This document shows, piece by piece, positions 9,906-19,107 of a stretch of DNA of 35,156 nt. The first letter of the stretch is position 1, and every line of letters begins with the position of its first letter. A program made the position numbers and the translations under genes. This stretch comes from Desulfobacteraceae bacterium (GTDB taxonomy: Bacteria; Desulfobacterota; Desulfobacteria; Desulfobacterales; Desulfosarcinaceae). Location: assembly GCA_027025615.1 (NCBI GenBank), contig JALVQM010000300.1:1-35156 (forward strand), read 5' to 3'. The notes under the pieces were generated by a model, which saw only the letters and a list, made by a program, of their open reading frames with translations, did not search any database and had not been told where the DNA came from.

Positions 9906-10127
9906 ATGACCATCCATAATGTCAAGGTATTTGAACCGTATCCTTTTGCAGTGGGACAAAAGATCAATATAACCTCAGGACCCCGTAAGGGAGACTGGGA
10001 AGTCGTCGCCGTGGATGATAAAAATGTCACTTTGCGCTGTCCAGTCTCCCACAGGCAGTTCACATGGCGCCGTTTTTGCTACCTGGTGCAGGAAAAAGAC
10101 CAGGAAATCTGGCCTGTTTTGGAATAG
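9906..10127 (+). CDS. Small conserved-looking hypothetical protein (73 aa)
   Basis: ORF MTIHNVKVFEPYPFAVGQKINITSGPRKGDWEVVAVDDKNVTLRCPVSHRQFTWRRFCYLVQ..., with AAGGAG upstream of ATG 9906. In line with flanking genes. Confidence 0.65.
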   Translation: MTIHNVKVFEPYPFAVGQKINITSGPRKGDWEVVAVDDKNVTLRCPVSHRQFTWRRFCYLVQEKDQEIWPVLE

Positions 10128-10171
10128 GCAGGTGCCCAAAACTACTGGAAACCATGCAACAGGAGTGAAAA

Positions 10172-10693
10172 ATGTCCAAACATGCCCTTATAATCGTTGA
10201 TATGCTTAACGATTTTATCCGTCCTGAAGGAGCTCTTTACTGCGGACCACAGGCCGAGGCTATCGTCGATTTTATAGCCGGACGCCTGCAGCATTATCGC
10301 AATACCGATCAGGCGGTTATTTTCCTGCACGACTCACACCAGCCAAACGACATGGAATTTGACAAGTTTCCCAGGCATTGCGTTGCCGGAACCTGGGGCA
10401 GCCAGATAATATCCGAGCTTGCTCCCCGAAAGGGAGAAATCACCATTGCCAAAACCCGTTACAGCGGCTTTTTCGACACTAACCTTGAACAGGTGTTACG
10501 TGAACTCAGCCCGGAACTGGTGGAGGTTGTTGGGGTGTGTACTTCCATCTGCGTCATGGATACTGTCGGCGGCCTTGCCAACCGTGACTACCGGATTCTG
10601 GTGCCTAAAAAGGGGGTGGCCGATTTCGACCAGAATTTTCACGAATTCGCCCTTAAAAGAATGCGACAACTATATGGAGCCCAGGTTCAATGA
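10172..10693 (+). CDS. Isochorismatase-family cysteine hydrolase, likely nicotinamidase
   Basis: ALIIVDMLNDFI, HDSHQPNDMEF, HCVAGTWG, VVGVCTSICVMDT. Overlaps the start of pncB. Confidence 0.88.
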   Translation: MSKHALIIVDMLNDFIRPEGALYCGPQAEAIVDFIAGRLQHYRNTDQAVIFLHDSHQPNDMEFDKFPRHCVAGTWGSQIISELAPRKGEITIAKTRYSGFFDTNLEQVLRELSPELVEVVGVCTSICVMDTVGGLANRDYRILVPKKGVADFDQNFHEFALKRMRQLYGAQVQ

Positions 10694-12030
10694 ATCCGGA
10701 ACAGCCCACCAGCCCGCTTTTCACTGACTTTTATGAACTGACCATGGCAGCCGCCTACTTTTCCAGGAATCTTGAAGCCGACGCCACCTTTTCCCTTTAT
10801 ATCAGACCCAACCGCAGCAGATCCTATTTTGTAGCTGCAGGACTTGGCCCTGTAATCGAAAATCTCATTCGTTGGCGATTTTCAAAAAGCGACCTGGAAT
10901 ATTTACGCCAGCTGGGTCACTTCAGCCCGGATTTTTTAAATTATCTTGCAAACCTGAAATTCACCGGCACTATCCGGGCCATGGCCGAGGGAACCGTTTT
11001 TTTCGCCAACGAGCCCCTGCTGGAGCTAACCGCTCCCATTATCCAGGCCCAACTTCTTGAAACCTACCTGATCAACAGTATCGGCACCGCTACCCTTATT
11101 GCAACCAAGGCGGCTCGTTGCCTCCATGCCGCCCGGGGCAAAGCCCTGGTTGACTTTTCCCTGCGCCGCTGCCAGGGAAACTCCGCCGGGTTGACTGTGG
11201 CCCGCAGCTCCTACCTGGCAGGCTTTTCCGCCACCAGCAACGTACTGGCCGGCAAGCTTTATTCAATTCCAATTTCAGGCACAATGGCTCATTCCTATGT
11301 TCTGGCCTTTGAAAAAGAAATCGATGCCTTTCGGTCTTATGCCAAAGCCTTTCCTGACAATACTGTTTTGCTGATAGATACTTACGACAGCCTCCGGGGA
11401 GCGTCCAATGCCATAACCGTGGCCAAGGAAATGCGCGCCAGGGGCCATAAATTGACAGGGGTCCGCCTGGACAGCGGTGAAATGGCGGAGTTAAGCCGTA
11501 AAGTTCGTACCATGCTCGACCAAGCCGGTCTGGAGGATGTCAAGATATTTGCCAGCAGCGGTCTTGATGAATACAAGATCGAATCTCTTTTACAACGAAA
11601 CGCCGCCATCGATGCTTTTGGTGTAGGCACAAAAATGGGAGTATCGGCTGACGCCCCTTACCTTGACATAGTATATAAAATGGTGCGCTGTGCCGGCAAA
11701 GACGTGCGTAAACTAAGCCCCGGAAAGGCCAACCTGGCAGGTGAAAAACAGGTTTTCAGGATAGAAGGCAAAGACGGCCACTGGCAGGAGGATATCCTGG
11801 CCCGGGCCGACGAAGAGGGCATCCCCGGTGCCACCAGCCTTCTCCGGCCAGTTATACGCAACGGCCGCAAGGTCGCCCCCCTGCCAGACCTTGAAGCCGG
11901 CCGGTCACATTTCCAGGCCCAGTTTTCCCGCCTCGACCGGCGTTTTAAAGATACAACCCCGGCCGCCACTTATCCGGTTACCATCAGCCCTCTTTTGAAA
12001 AGACTTCAGGCCAAAGACTCCGGGCAATAA
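10690..12030 (+). CDS. pncB: Nicotinate phosphoribosyltransferase
   Basis: LFTDFYELTMAAAYF, DFSLRRCQG, LIDTYDSLRGASNAI, GVRLDSGEMAELSRKVR, FGVGTKMGVSADAPYLD. Confidence 0.95.
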   Translation: MNPEQPTSPLFTDFYELTMAAAYFSRNLEADATFSLYIRPNRSRSYFVAAGLGPVIENLIRWRFSKSDLEYLRQLGHFSPDFLNYLANLKFTGTIRAMAEGTVFFANEPLLELTAPIIQAQLLETYLINSIGTATLIATKAARCLHAARGKALVDFSLRRCQGNSAGLTVARSSYLAGFSATSNVLAGKLYSIPISGTMAHSYVLAFEKEIDAFRSYAKAFPDNTVLLIDTYDSLRGASNAITVAKEMRARGHKLTGVRLDSGEMAELSRKVRTMLDQAGLEDVKIFASSGLDEYKIESLLQRNAAIDAFGVGTKMGVSADAPYLDIVYKMVRCAGKDVRKLSPGKANLAGEKQVFRIEGKDGHWQEDILARADEEGIPGATSLLRPVIRNGRKVAPLPDLEAGRSHFQAQFSRLDRRFKDTTPAATYPVTISPLLKRLQAKDSGQ

Positions 12031-12032
12031 AA

Positions 12033-12054
12033 AACCACCCCGTAAGGAGTGGTT
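12033..12054. terminator. Candidate bidirectional terminator hairpin between convergent pncB and livF
   Basis: AACCACCCC-GTAA-GGAGTGGTT stem-loop with one mismatch, flanked by an A-run on the left; a short T-stretch occurs a few nt to the right. Confidence 0.65.
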
Positions 12055-12094
12055 CGGTTTTCAAGGATCTGTTTTCCCGGTGTCGTTCCTCCTG

Positions 12095-12802
12095 TTAAAT
12101 TCCCAGGTAAGCCTTGCGCACCTGTTCATTGGCCATGAGGTTTGAAGCCGTATCCGACATGGTAATCTGCCCATTTTCCATAACATAGCCTCGGTGGGCT
12201 ACCTGGAGAGCCAGGTTGGCATTCTGTTCAACCAGGAATATTGTCGTCTTGTTTTCACTGTTCACCTTGCTGATAATCTCGAAAATTTGCTTTACCACCA
12301 GGGGAGCCAGGCCCAGTGAAGGCTCGTCGAGCAAAAGCAGGCGGGGTTTGGCCATCAATGCCCTTGAAATGGCCAGCATCTGCTGCTCACCGCCCGACAA
12401 GGTGCCGCCGGCTTGGTTGCGTCGTTCAGCCAGGATGGGAAAAAGCTCGAAGACATAGTCAAGGTCACGCTTGATTTCTGCCTTGTCATTGCGCAGGAAA
12501 GCCCCCATGTCGAGATTTTCCAGCACAGTCAGGTAAGGAAAAATCCGCCGGCCTTCAGGGACCTGACAAATCCCCAGGGACACAATCTGGTTGGCCGGCA
12601 TTTGGTGAATCGGCTTACCTTCAAAAATAATTTCACCGGCCCGGGCAGGCACAATCCCACAGACCGACATAAGGGTTGTAGTTTTGCCGGCACCGTTGGC
12701 TCCAATAAGGGTAACTATTTCCCCCTCTGCGATTTGGAGATTAATTCCTTTCAAGGCTTGGATATTGCCGTAAAAAGTTTGTACATTTTTCAGTTCAAGC
12801 AT
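12095..12802 (-). CDS. livF: Branched-chain amino acid ABC transporter ATP-binding protein
   Basis: MLELKNVQTFYGNIQALKGINLQIAEGEIVTLIGANGAGKTTTLMSVCG, LSGGEQQMLAISRALMAKPRLLLLDEPSLGLAPLVV. Confidence 0.97.
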   Translation of the reverse strand: MLELKNVQTFYGNIQALKGINLQIAEGEIVTLIGANGAGKTTTLMSVCGIVPARAGEIIFEGKPIHQMPANQIVSLGICQVPEGRRIFPYLTVLENLDMGAFLRNDKAEIKRDLDYVFELFPILAERRNQAGGTLSGGEQQMLAISRALMAKPRLLLLDEPSLGLAPLVVKQIFEIISKVNSENKTTIFLVEQNANLALQVAHRGYVMENGQITMSDTASNLMANEQVRKAYLGI

Positions 12803-13583
12803 TGATGTCTTCTCCAAGGTACGCTTTGATAACGGCAGGATCGTTTTTGATCTGCTCAGGTGATCCTTCGGCAATTTTGCGGCCGTAATCTACTACGTAG
12901 ATCCTGTCCGACAGGCTCATGACAAGCTTCATATCATGCTCGATGAGCAGAATACAAATGCCTTCCTCGCCTCTGATCCGCAGAATCAGTTCATCAAGTT
13001 CCATAGTCTCCTGATTGTTCATTCCGGCAGCAGGCTCGTCCAGAAGCAAAATGAAAGGTTCGGTGGCCATGGCCCGGGCTATCTCCAGTCGCCTTTGGGC
13101 GCCGTAAGGAAGGTTCTTGGCAAATTCATTGACGTATTTTTCCAATCCGACTTTTTGCAACATTCTATAACTGTCTTCAACCAGTTGGGATTCTTCCTTG
13201 CGTACCTTGGGTGGCCGAAAAACGGCGCCCGGAATACCGGCCCGCAAACGGCAATGACGACCAATCATGACATTTTCCAGTACTGTCATGTTAGGAAAAA
13301 GACGAATATTCTGAAATGTTCGTGCCATCCCGTTTTCGGTGACCTGGTTTGGTTTCAAACCGTTGATACGCACAGCCTTGCCTTCTGGTGAAACAAGGCG
13401 CATATCGCCTTCGGTCGGGCTGTATATCCCGGTTATGCAGTTGAAAAAAGTGGTTTTGCCGGCCCCGTTGGGACCGATCAAGGCCACGATCTCTCCATGG
13501 TTGACTGTCAAATCGATACTGTCAAGTGCTCGCAACCCGCCAAAATCCATGGTCAGGTTGGTAACTTCAAGCGCAGGTGCCAT
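12795..13583 (-). CDS. livG: Branched-chain amino acid ABC transporter ATP-binding protein
   Basis: LIGPNGAGKTTFFNCITGIYSPTEG, ARTFQNIRLFPNMTVLENVMIGRH, LLLDEPAAGMNNQET. Confidence 0.97.
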   Translation of the reverse strand: MAPALEVTNLTMDFGGLRALDSIDLTVNHGEIVALIGPNGAGKTTFFNCITGIYSPTEGDMRLVSPEGKAVRINGLKPNQVTENGMARTFQNIRLFPNMTVLENVMIGRHCRLRAGIPGAVFRPPKVRKEESQLVEDSYRMLQKVGLEKYVNEFAKNLPYGAQRRLEIARAMATEPFILLLDEPAAGMNNQETMELDELILRIRGEEGICILLIEHDMKLVMSLSDRIYVVDYGRKIAEGSPEQIKNDPAVIKAYLGEDINA

Positions 13584-13586
13584 ATG

Positions 13587-14813
13587 CTACTGGTCCTTGG
13601 TTGTTTCGTTGAATCCCTTGAATTGATAAACTTTGCGCACGTCGGAAATTATTCCTCCGGGCCTGAAAACCATCATAATAATCAGGGCGGCGCCAAACAT
13701 CAGCATGCGATACTCGGAAAAAGCCCGCAGGTATTCGGGCAGCAGGATTAAAACCAGGGCGCCGCAAATAACCCCCACAATTGACCCCATGCCTCCCAGA
13801 ACCACAATACACAGAATTATGATCGACTCCCAAATGGTAAAGCTGGCAGGATTGATAAAGGTGGTTTTGGCGGCAAAAACCACGCCTCCCATTCCGGCCC
13901 AGGTAGCTCCCAGGGCAAAAGCGCTGAGCTTGGTTTTGGTTTTATCGATTCCCATGGCCTGGCAGGCGACTTCGTCCTCGCGCAAGGCCATCCAGGCCCG
14001 GCCGATCCTGGAATCCTGCAGGCGTCGAACAACGAAAATAGTAAACACCGTCATCCCGATCATAAGGTAATAAATATAAATGTGAACCTGATGCAGGTTC
14101 ATCTGGATACCAAACAGTCCCGGCCTTGGGATGTTGGCAATACCGGAAGGGCCAAAGGAAAATTCATTCCAATTTTCCAATACCAGCCTGATGATCTCTC
14201 CAAATCCCAGGGTAACGATGGCCAGATAATCACCCCTCAGGCGCAGGACCGGAAATCCGAGCAGGATACCAAAAAGCATGGCCAGTCCTGCACCGATGGG
14301 CAGCACTGTCCAAAAACCCAGCCCGAAATGGTAATTCAACAGGGCGTAGCTATAAGCCCCGACCGCATAAAAGGCTACGTATCCAAGGTCCAACAGACCA
14401 GCCAGGCCGACCACGATGTTGAGACCCAATCCAACCACCACGTAAATCAGCGCGGTTGTCATTATGTTTACCTGGTAGAGGGAAAAAACCAGGGGAAAGG
14501 CAATAGCAAATAAACAGATTATTATCAGAGCCGGACGGCTGAAGCGCTTTTCGTGAATAAGTCTTTGGGTCAGGGGAACCTTAAGGTCCTGGCCTTCTTC
14601 GGCCTGCTTCATTCCCATCTCTTTTTTGCGCAACATATAGCGCCAGATAAAAGAAAGGAAAAAACTGCCCACCCCCACCATGAACATTCGTGACCAGCGC
14701 CATTCAACCTTGCCGTAAATTGTATTGACCTTGATCACCATGATGGGAAAGGTCAAAAACATGAACCACAAGGAAACCAAGAACGATTTTTTCAATTCTT
14801 TGACATTAAACAT
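13587..14813 (-). CDS. livM: Branched-chain amino acid ABC transporter permease
   Basis: VGLGLNIVVGLAGLLDLGYVAFYAVGAYSYALL, LRGDYLAIVTLGFGEIIRLVLENW, VVLGGMGSIVGVICGALVLILLPEYLR. The longer start at 14840 is also possible. Confidence 0.96.
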   Translation of the reverse strand: MFNVKELKKSFLVSLWFMFLTFPIMVIKVNTIYGKVEWRWSRMFMVGVGSFFLSFIWRYMLRKKEMGMKQAEEGQDLKVPLTQRLIHEKRFSRPALIIICLFAIAFPLVFSLYQVNIMTTALIYVVVGLGLNIVVGLAGLLDLGYVAFYAVGAYSYALLNYHFGLGFWTVLPIGAGLAMLFGILLGFPVLRLRGDYLAIVTLGFGEIIRLVLENWNEFSFGPSGIANIPRPGLFGIQMNLHQVHIYIYYLMIGMTVFTIFVVRRLQDSRIGRAWMALREDEVACQAMGIDKTKTKLSAFALGATWAGMGGVVFAAKTTFINPASFTIWESIIILCIVVLGGMGSIVGVICGALVLILLPEYLRAFSEYRMLMFGAALIIMMVFRPGGIISDVRKVYQFKGFNETTKDQ

Positions 14814-14850
14814 GATTTTCCCAGTGCCCCAAAAGGCCACATGCTTGAGT

Positions 14851-15759
14851 TTAAACCTTGTCGGTATCTTTACGTCCCAAAATTCCGGACGGGCGGAAAA
14901 TAAGAATCAGGACAAGAAAAATAAAAGCAAAAACATCTTCATAATCGCTGGAAATATACCCTGTGAAAAAACTTTCGGTCCATCCCAGCACCAGGCTGCC
15001 CAGAACGGCCCCCGGCATGCTCCCGATACCTCCCAGAACCGCGGCCACAAAAGCCTTGATACCGGCAATGAAACCTATATAAAAATTTATCTGCCCGATG
15101 TGCGAAGCTATCAATACCCCACCAAGGGCAGCGGTAGCGGATCCGATGATAAAAGTGACCGAAATCACCCTGTCCACGTCCACTCCGACCAGCATGGCCA
15201 TTTGCTGGTCCTGGGCTGTTGCCCGCATCGCCTTGCCCATCCGGGTAAACTTGATCAGAACAGTAAGGGCTACCATTACAATCGCGGTGGTTACATAAAT
15301 CACGATTTCCGAAGATCGGACAATGTGTTCCACTGGTTTTAAAAACTCGAACTCAGGGATCAGGTTGGGAAAGGGGAGAAAATCAGAAGTCTGCGCCAGC
15401 AAAACATAATTCTGCAAAAACAACGAGACACCAATGGCACTGATCAGAGCCGAAAGGCGCGGTGCATTCCGCAGGGGCTTGTAGGCTATCTTTTCAGCTG
15501 TATAACCATAGGCCGATGAGTATACCACCGCAGCAATGGAGGCTATTACCAGGATGGCAATCTGATTCCATCCCATCAGAGTCAACACCCCGGCAACAAT
15601 CAAGGCGGTAAAGGCCCCGATCATGTATATTTCACCGTGGGCGAAATTGATTAACTGGATTATACCGTAAACCATGGTATAGCCCAGGGCGATCAGGGCA
15701 TAAATACTGCCCCGGGTAAGGCCTCCCAGGAAAAGTTCGAAAAAATACTCGAAATCCAT
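14851..15759 (-). CDS. livH: Branched-chain amino acid ABC transporter permease
   Basis: GLTRGSIYALIALGYTMVYGIIQLINFAHGEIYMIGAF, MRATAQDQQMAMLVGVDVDRVI, AAVLGGIGSMPGAVLGSLVLG. Confidence 0.97.
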   Translation of the reverse strand: MDFEYFFELFLGGLTRGSIYALIALGYTMVYGIIQLINFAHGEIYMIGAFTALIVAGVLTLMGWNQIAILVIASIAAVVYSSAYGYTAEKIAYKPLRNAPRLSALISAIGVSLFLQNYVLLAQTSDFLPFPNLIPEFEFLKPVEHIVRSSEIVIYVTTAIVMVALTVLIKFTRMGKAMRATAQDQQMAMLVGVDVDRVISVTFIIGSATAALGGVLIASHIGQINFYIGFIAGIKAFVAAVLGGIGSMPGAVLGSLVLGWTESFFTGYISSDYEDVFAFIFLVLILIFRPSGILGRKDTDKV

Positions 15760-15842
15760 CGAAAACCATTGCTCCCTTGCGTCTGACCGAATATGGCCGT
15801 GAGCCCAGGCCGGGAAATTTGCCCGGCCGTCCCAGGTAATAT

Positions 15843-15884
15843 CAAAAAATCAGGGAACAAGCAGACGCCGGCCTGTTCCCTGAT
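15843..15884 (-). terminator. Intrinsic terminator/attenuator between livK and livH
   Basis: Perfect 11-bp inverted repeat ATCAGGGAACA (15849-15859) / TGTTCCCTGAT (15874-15884), followed by a T-run on the minus strand. Confidence 0.8.
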
Positions 15885-15903
15885 ATGCCTGGAATGACAC
15901 AAT

Positions 15904-17034
15904 TTATTTAACTTCTATGTATTTTCCACCCTTGACCCGGTACATGGCGAAACCTACCCCGATGGCATCTCCGCGTTCATCAAAACGAATCTTGCCCAGC
16001 GGGGTGTCCACGTACTGTGTACGCAAAGCCTTTACGATAGCATCGTAATCTGTGCTGCCCGCTTTTTCGATGGCATTCAGAAGGGCCAGAGCGGCAGCAT
16101 ATGCATTTTCGAAAAACGCTCCCGGATCACTGCCATAAGCCTTGACATGTTCGGCACGGGCTTTGATGGTCAACGGGTTCTTGGAAACATCTTTAGGACC
16201 AGTAGCGTAAACACCTTCGGCATACTGCTTGGCCACCTTGATAAAGGTATCGTCTTTAACGCCGTCATCGGAGATAAAATAGGTTTTCATCTTCTTTTTG
16301 CGCATCTGGGTGACGATCTTGGAGGCCTCGGGATGATATCCCCCAAAGATAACGGCTTCGGCCTTTTTACGCTTGATCTTCTGGACCACAGCAGAATAGT
16401 CCACGGCACCAGGGGTTATACCTTCATAAAGAACGACCTTTGCACGAGGATCTTTTTCCAGAAAACCTTTGGCGAATTCGGCCAAACCCTTGCCGTAATC
16501 GCCCTTGTCATGCAGTACCGCAATTCGTTTTACTTTCAATACGTTGAGGGCAAACTCGACTTCCAGCTTTGCCTGGGCATCGTCCGAAGCGATAGTCCTG
16601 AAGAAATTGGGATAATTGCCGCTTTGGGTCAAGGCCGGGTTGGTAGCAGAGGGTGACATAACCACTATTTTGGAGTCCTTATAAATTCCCAGGGCCGCCT
16701 TGGTGGCACCAGAACAAATATGCCCCAGAACTACGTTGACACCGGCACCAACCAGTTTTGTCGCCGTGTTGGCCGCCACTTCAGGCTTGCAAACATCGTC
16801 TTCAACGATCAGTTCTACCTTTTTGCCCAGTACACCACCCTTGGCATTGATGTTTTTAACAACAAGTTCGGCTGCTTTTACGGTCGGAATTCCGTAAGAG
16901 GCCAAGTCACCACTGTGGGGACCTGCAACTCCAAGCTTAATGGTATCGGCAGCTATGGCCGGACCACTTACCACAGTCAAAAACGCTGCTGCAACAATAA
17001 GTACCAGCAACTTTGCAAAATGCTTTTTCACCAT
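15904..17034 (-). CDS. livK: Branched-chain amino acid ABC transporter substrate-binding protein
   Basis: Signal peptide, then DTIKLGVAGPHSGDLASYGIPTVKAAELVVKNINAKGGVLGKKVELIVEDDVCKPEVAANTATKLV, typical of Leu/Ile/Val-binding proteins. Confidence 0.96.
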   Translation of the reverse strand: MVKKHFAKLLVLIVAAAFLTVVSGPAIAADTIKLGVAGPHSGDLASYGIPTVKAAELVVKNINAKGGVLGKKVELIVEDDVCKPEVAANTATKLVGAGVNVVLGHICSGATKAALGIYKDSKIVVMSPSATNPALTQSGNYPNFFRTIASDDAQAKLEVEFALNVLKVKRIAVLHDKGDYGKGLAEFAKGFLEKDPRAKVVLYEGITPGAVDYSAVVQKIKRKKAEAVIFGGYHPEASKIVTQMRKKKMKTYFISDDGVKDDTFIKVAKQYAEGVYATGPKDVSKNPLTIKARAEHVKAYGSDPGAFFENAYAAALALLNAIEKAGSTDYDAIVKALRTQYVDTPLGKIRFDERGDAIGVGFAMYRVKGGKYIEVK

Positions 17035-17127
17035 TGTCTCCTCCTCGCTTCAATATGTTTGATTAGAATGAACGAACATAGCTTATAGACATCTTGTCGA
17101 GAGCCAGTCAAGCTTAGATGACTCAAT

Positions 17128-17757
17128 TCATCCTTGCTCGGACGCATATATAACCACCAAAGCCCGCGAAGGGCCTTCCTCGATGCTACGCAGGGCATGG
17201 GGTATACCGGAATCAAAGTAGATGCTGTCACCTGTCGCAAGTTCTATGCGTTGGTCTGCTCCGATAAACTCCAGGGATCCTTCGGTTACATGCAGAAATT
17301 CTTCCCCGGGATGAGTGTAATAGTTGAGCTTGGCATTGTCCACCGGGTTGAAAGTCACCATAAACGGCTCCATGTGACGACGAGCAATGGGCCGTGCCAA
17401 TGAAACGTAAGTATACCCACCGGGTGAAGATTTACGTATCAGTTCATTGAAATCGGCGGAACGGTCCGCCTGCCTGACAACCGAAATACGCTGGTTTGGT
17501 TCAGTTTCCCTGAAAAAATACCCTATGGTAACCCCCAGAGCCTTGGATATCTTTATCAGGGTTGCCAGGGGAGGAGCAATGACATCGTTTTCGATTTGTG
17601 AAAGCAGGGATTTGGACAACCCCGTCAGATCAGAAACATTTTGGAGAGTCAAGCCCCTTGCACGCCGGCGACGGCGGATTTTGTTGCCCAGGGCAAGGGC
17701 ATCGACCTCTTTCTTTACATCCTGGTCACTTGTTATGGGAACTAGCGGCTCTTTCAA
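17128..17757 (-). CDS. XRE-family transcriptional regulator with C-terminal cupin domain
   Basis: N-terminal HTH (IRRRRRARGLTLQNVSDLTGLSKSLLSQIENDVIAPPLATLIKISKALGV) and C-terminal cupin (YYTHPGEEFLHVTEGSLEFIGADQRIELATGDSIYFDSGIPHALRS). Confidence 0.94.
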   Translation of the reverse strand: MKEPLVPITSDQDVKKEVDALALGNKIRRRRRARGLTLQNVSDLTGLSKSLLSQIENDVIAPPLATLIKISKALGVTIGYFFRETEPNQRISVVRQADRSADFNELIRKSSPGGYTYVSLARPIARRHMEPFMVTFNPVDNAKLNYYTHPGEEFLHVTEGSLEFIGADQRIELATGDSIYFDSGIPHALRSIEEGPSRALVVIYASEQG

Positions 17758-17855
17758 TGCTTATTCTTTCAGGAAAGCGGTTTGCAGTTTTCTTTTAAAG
17801 AGCTTCTATTTAATAAATTAGATTTAGTACTGGCCTATTAAGTCAAATTTTTATT

Positions 17856-17881
17856 GATGTCAAACAAAATTTGGTGACATC
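17856..17881. promoter_or_regulatory. Inverted repeat GATGTCA-N12-TGACATC, candidate operator upstream of the XRE-cupin regulator
   Basis: Exact 7-bp arms read from the sequence, in the AT-rich region between divergent regulator and nadK. Confidence 0.4.
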
Positions 17882-18249
17882 GGACAGGCTACAACCCACT
17901 TTATTTAAAACTATTAAGGTAAAAATACAAGCTCGTAGCCGGATAGTTAAAAATGACCAAGAGCAGCGTCTGGCAAAAACGGCCAGAATCATAATCGCCT
18001 CCGCAAGACAGAAGCAGTTATGCACTCGGCGAAACGGGCCGTAAGGAACCGATTTTTCCCGGCCGGGGCCGGATACGTCGGTTCTCCTAAAAATCATTTA
18101 GGAACAACGGTAACGAAAATGCTTGCCGCTAAACAACCATTAGCTTATAAGCCAATAAATTGGTGTTCCGGGACAATATCAGGCACCAATGTTGTTTGCA
18201 AAATCTTCAACATGATTGTTCGGCAACAGTCTGCAATTCAGGATGGATA

Positions 18250-19104
18250 ATGCGAAAACGTATTGGCCTGGTTGTCAAAAACGACCCCAAAGCCCAGAAA
18301 ACAGCATTTAAGTTCACAAAATGGCTTCAGGACCGTGGCCTGGAAGTAGTCCGGAAAGACGGATCCGGCAGTAAGTCGGCAAAGACCAAATATGCGTCCA
18401 AGGCTCCGGCTGATTTGTACTGCGTGTTTGTCCTGGGAGGAGATGGAACCTTTCTTAGCGCAGTGCGCTGGATTGGGGACCAGGCAATTGCCGTTATGGG
18501 AATCAAGTTCGGCGAGGTAGGATTTTTAGCCGAAACCCTTGAAGCCCAATTCTTCAACGCTGCTGAAAGAATTTTAGACCACGGTTTCAGCACCTTTCCG
18601 CGTATGCGGCTTACCATAGATATCTACTGCAACGGAACTTTTCTAAAACGGGAAACAGTGCTCAATGACATGGTAATTAATAAGGGAGCCTTGGCCCGGC
18701 TGGCACAAATCGAGACCTATATCGACGACTACCATCTTACCGATTTCAGGGCCGACGGGTTGATTGTTGCAACCCCAACAGGTTCTACGGCTTATTCACT
18801 GGCCGCCGGAGGGCCCATAATAAATCCTTCGGTGCCGGCTATTCTTCTGACCCCCATCTGCCCGTTTACCCTTACCAACCGACCGTTGATAGTACCGGAA
18901 ACAGCTACAATCAAGATCCGGCTGGCGAGAGATTCTTCTGATATCATGTTGACCTGCGACGGCCAGGTAGGCATTCCTATCGACCAAAGCCACACCATCA
19001 CAGTCCGCAAAAGCGCCAGTGACTTACATATGATTCAATTACCGGGCCAGAATTACTATGAAATCCTCAAAACCAGGTTGAAATGGAGCGGCGGCCGCAG
19101 CTGA
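18250..19104 (+). CDS. nadK: NAD kinase
   Basis: [76 protein letters not shown] 18250 preferred to the upstream 18160 start. Confidence 0.94.
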   Translation: MRKRIGLVVKNDPKAQKTAFKFTKWLQDRGLEVVRKDGSGSKSAKTKYASKAPADLYCVFVLGGDGTFLSAVRWIGDQAIAVMGIKFGEVGFLAETLEAQFFNAAERILDHGFSTFPRMRLTIDIYCNGTFLKRETVLNDMVINKGALARLAQIETYIDDYHLTDFRADGLIVATPTGSTAYSLAAGGPIINPSVPAILLTPICPFTLTNRPLIVPETATIKIRLARDSSDIMLTCDGQVGIPIDQSHTITVRKSASDLHMIQLPGQNYYEILKTRLKWSGGRS

Positions 19105-19107
19105 AAA

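Noticed and set aside
12216-16656. Plus-strand ORFs (for example 14725..15342, 16147..16656) opposite the liv genes
   Set aside because: Antisense to clear liv ABC transporter genes; no family motifs.
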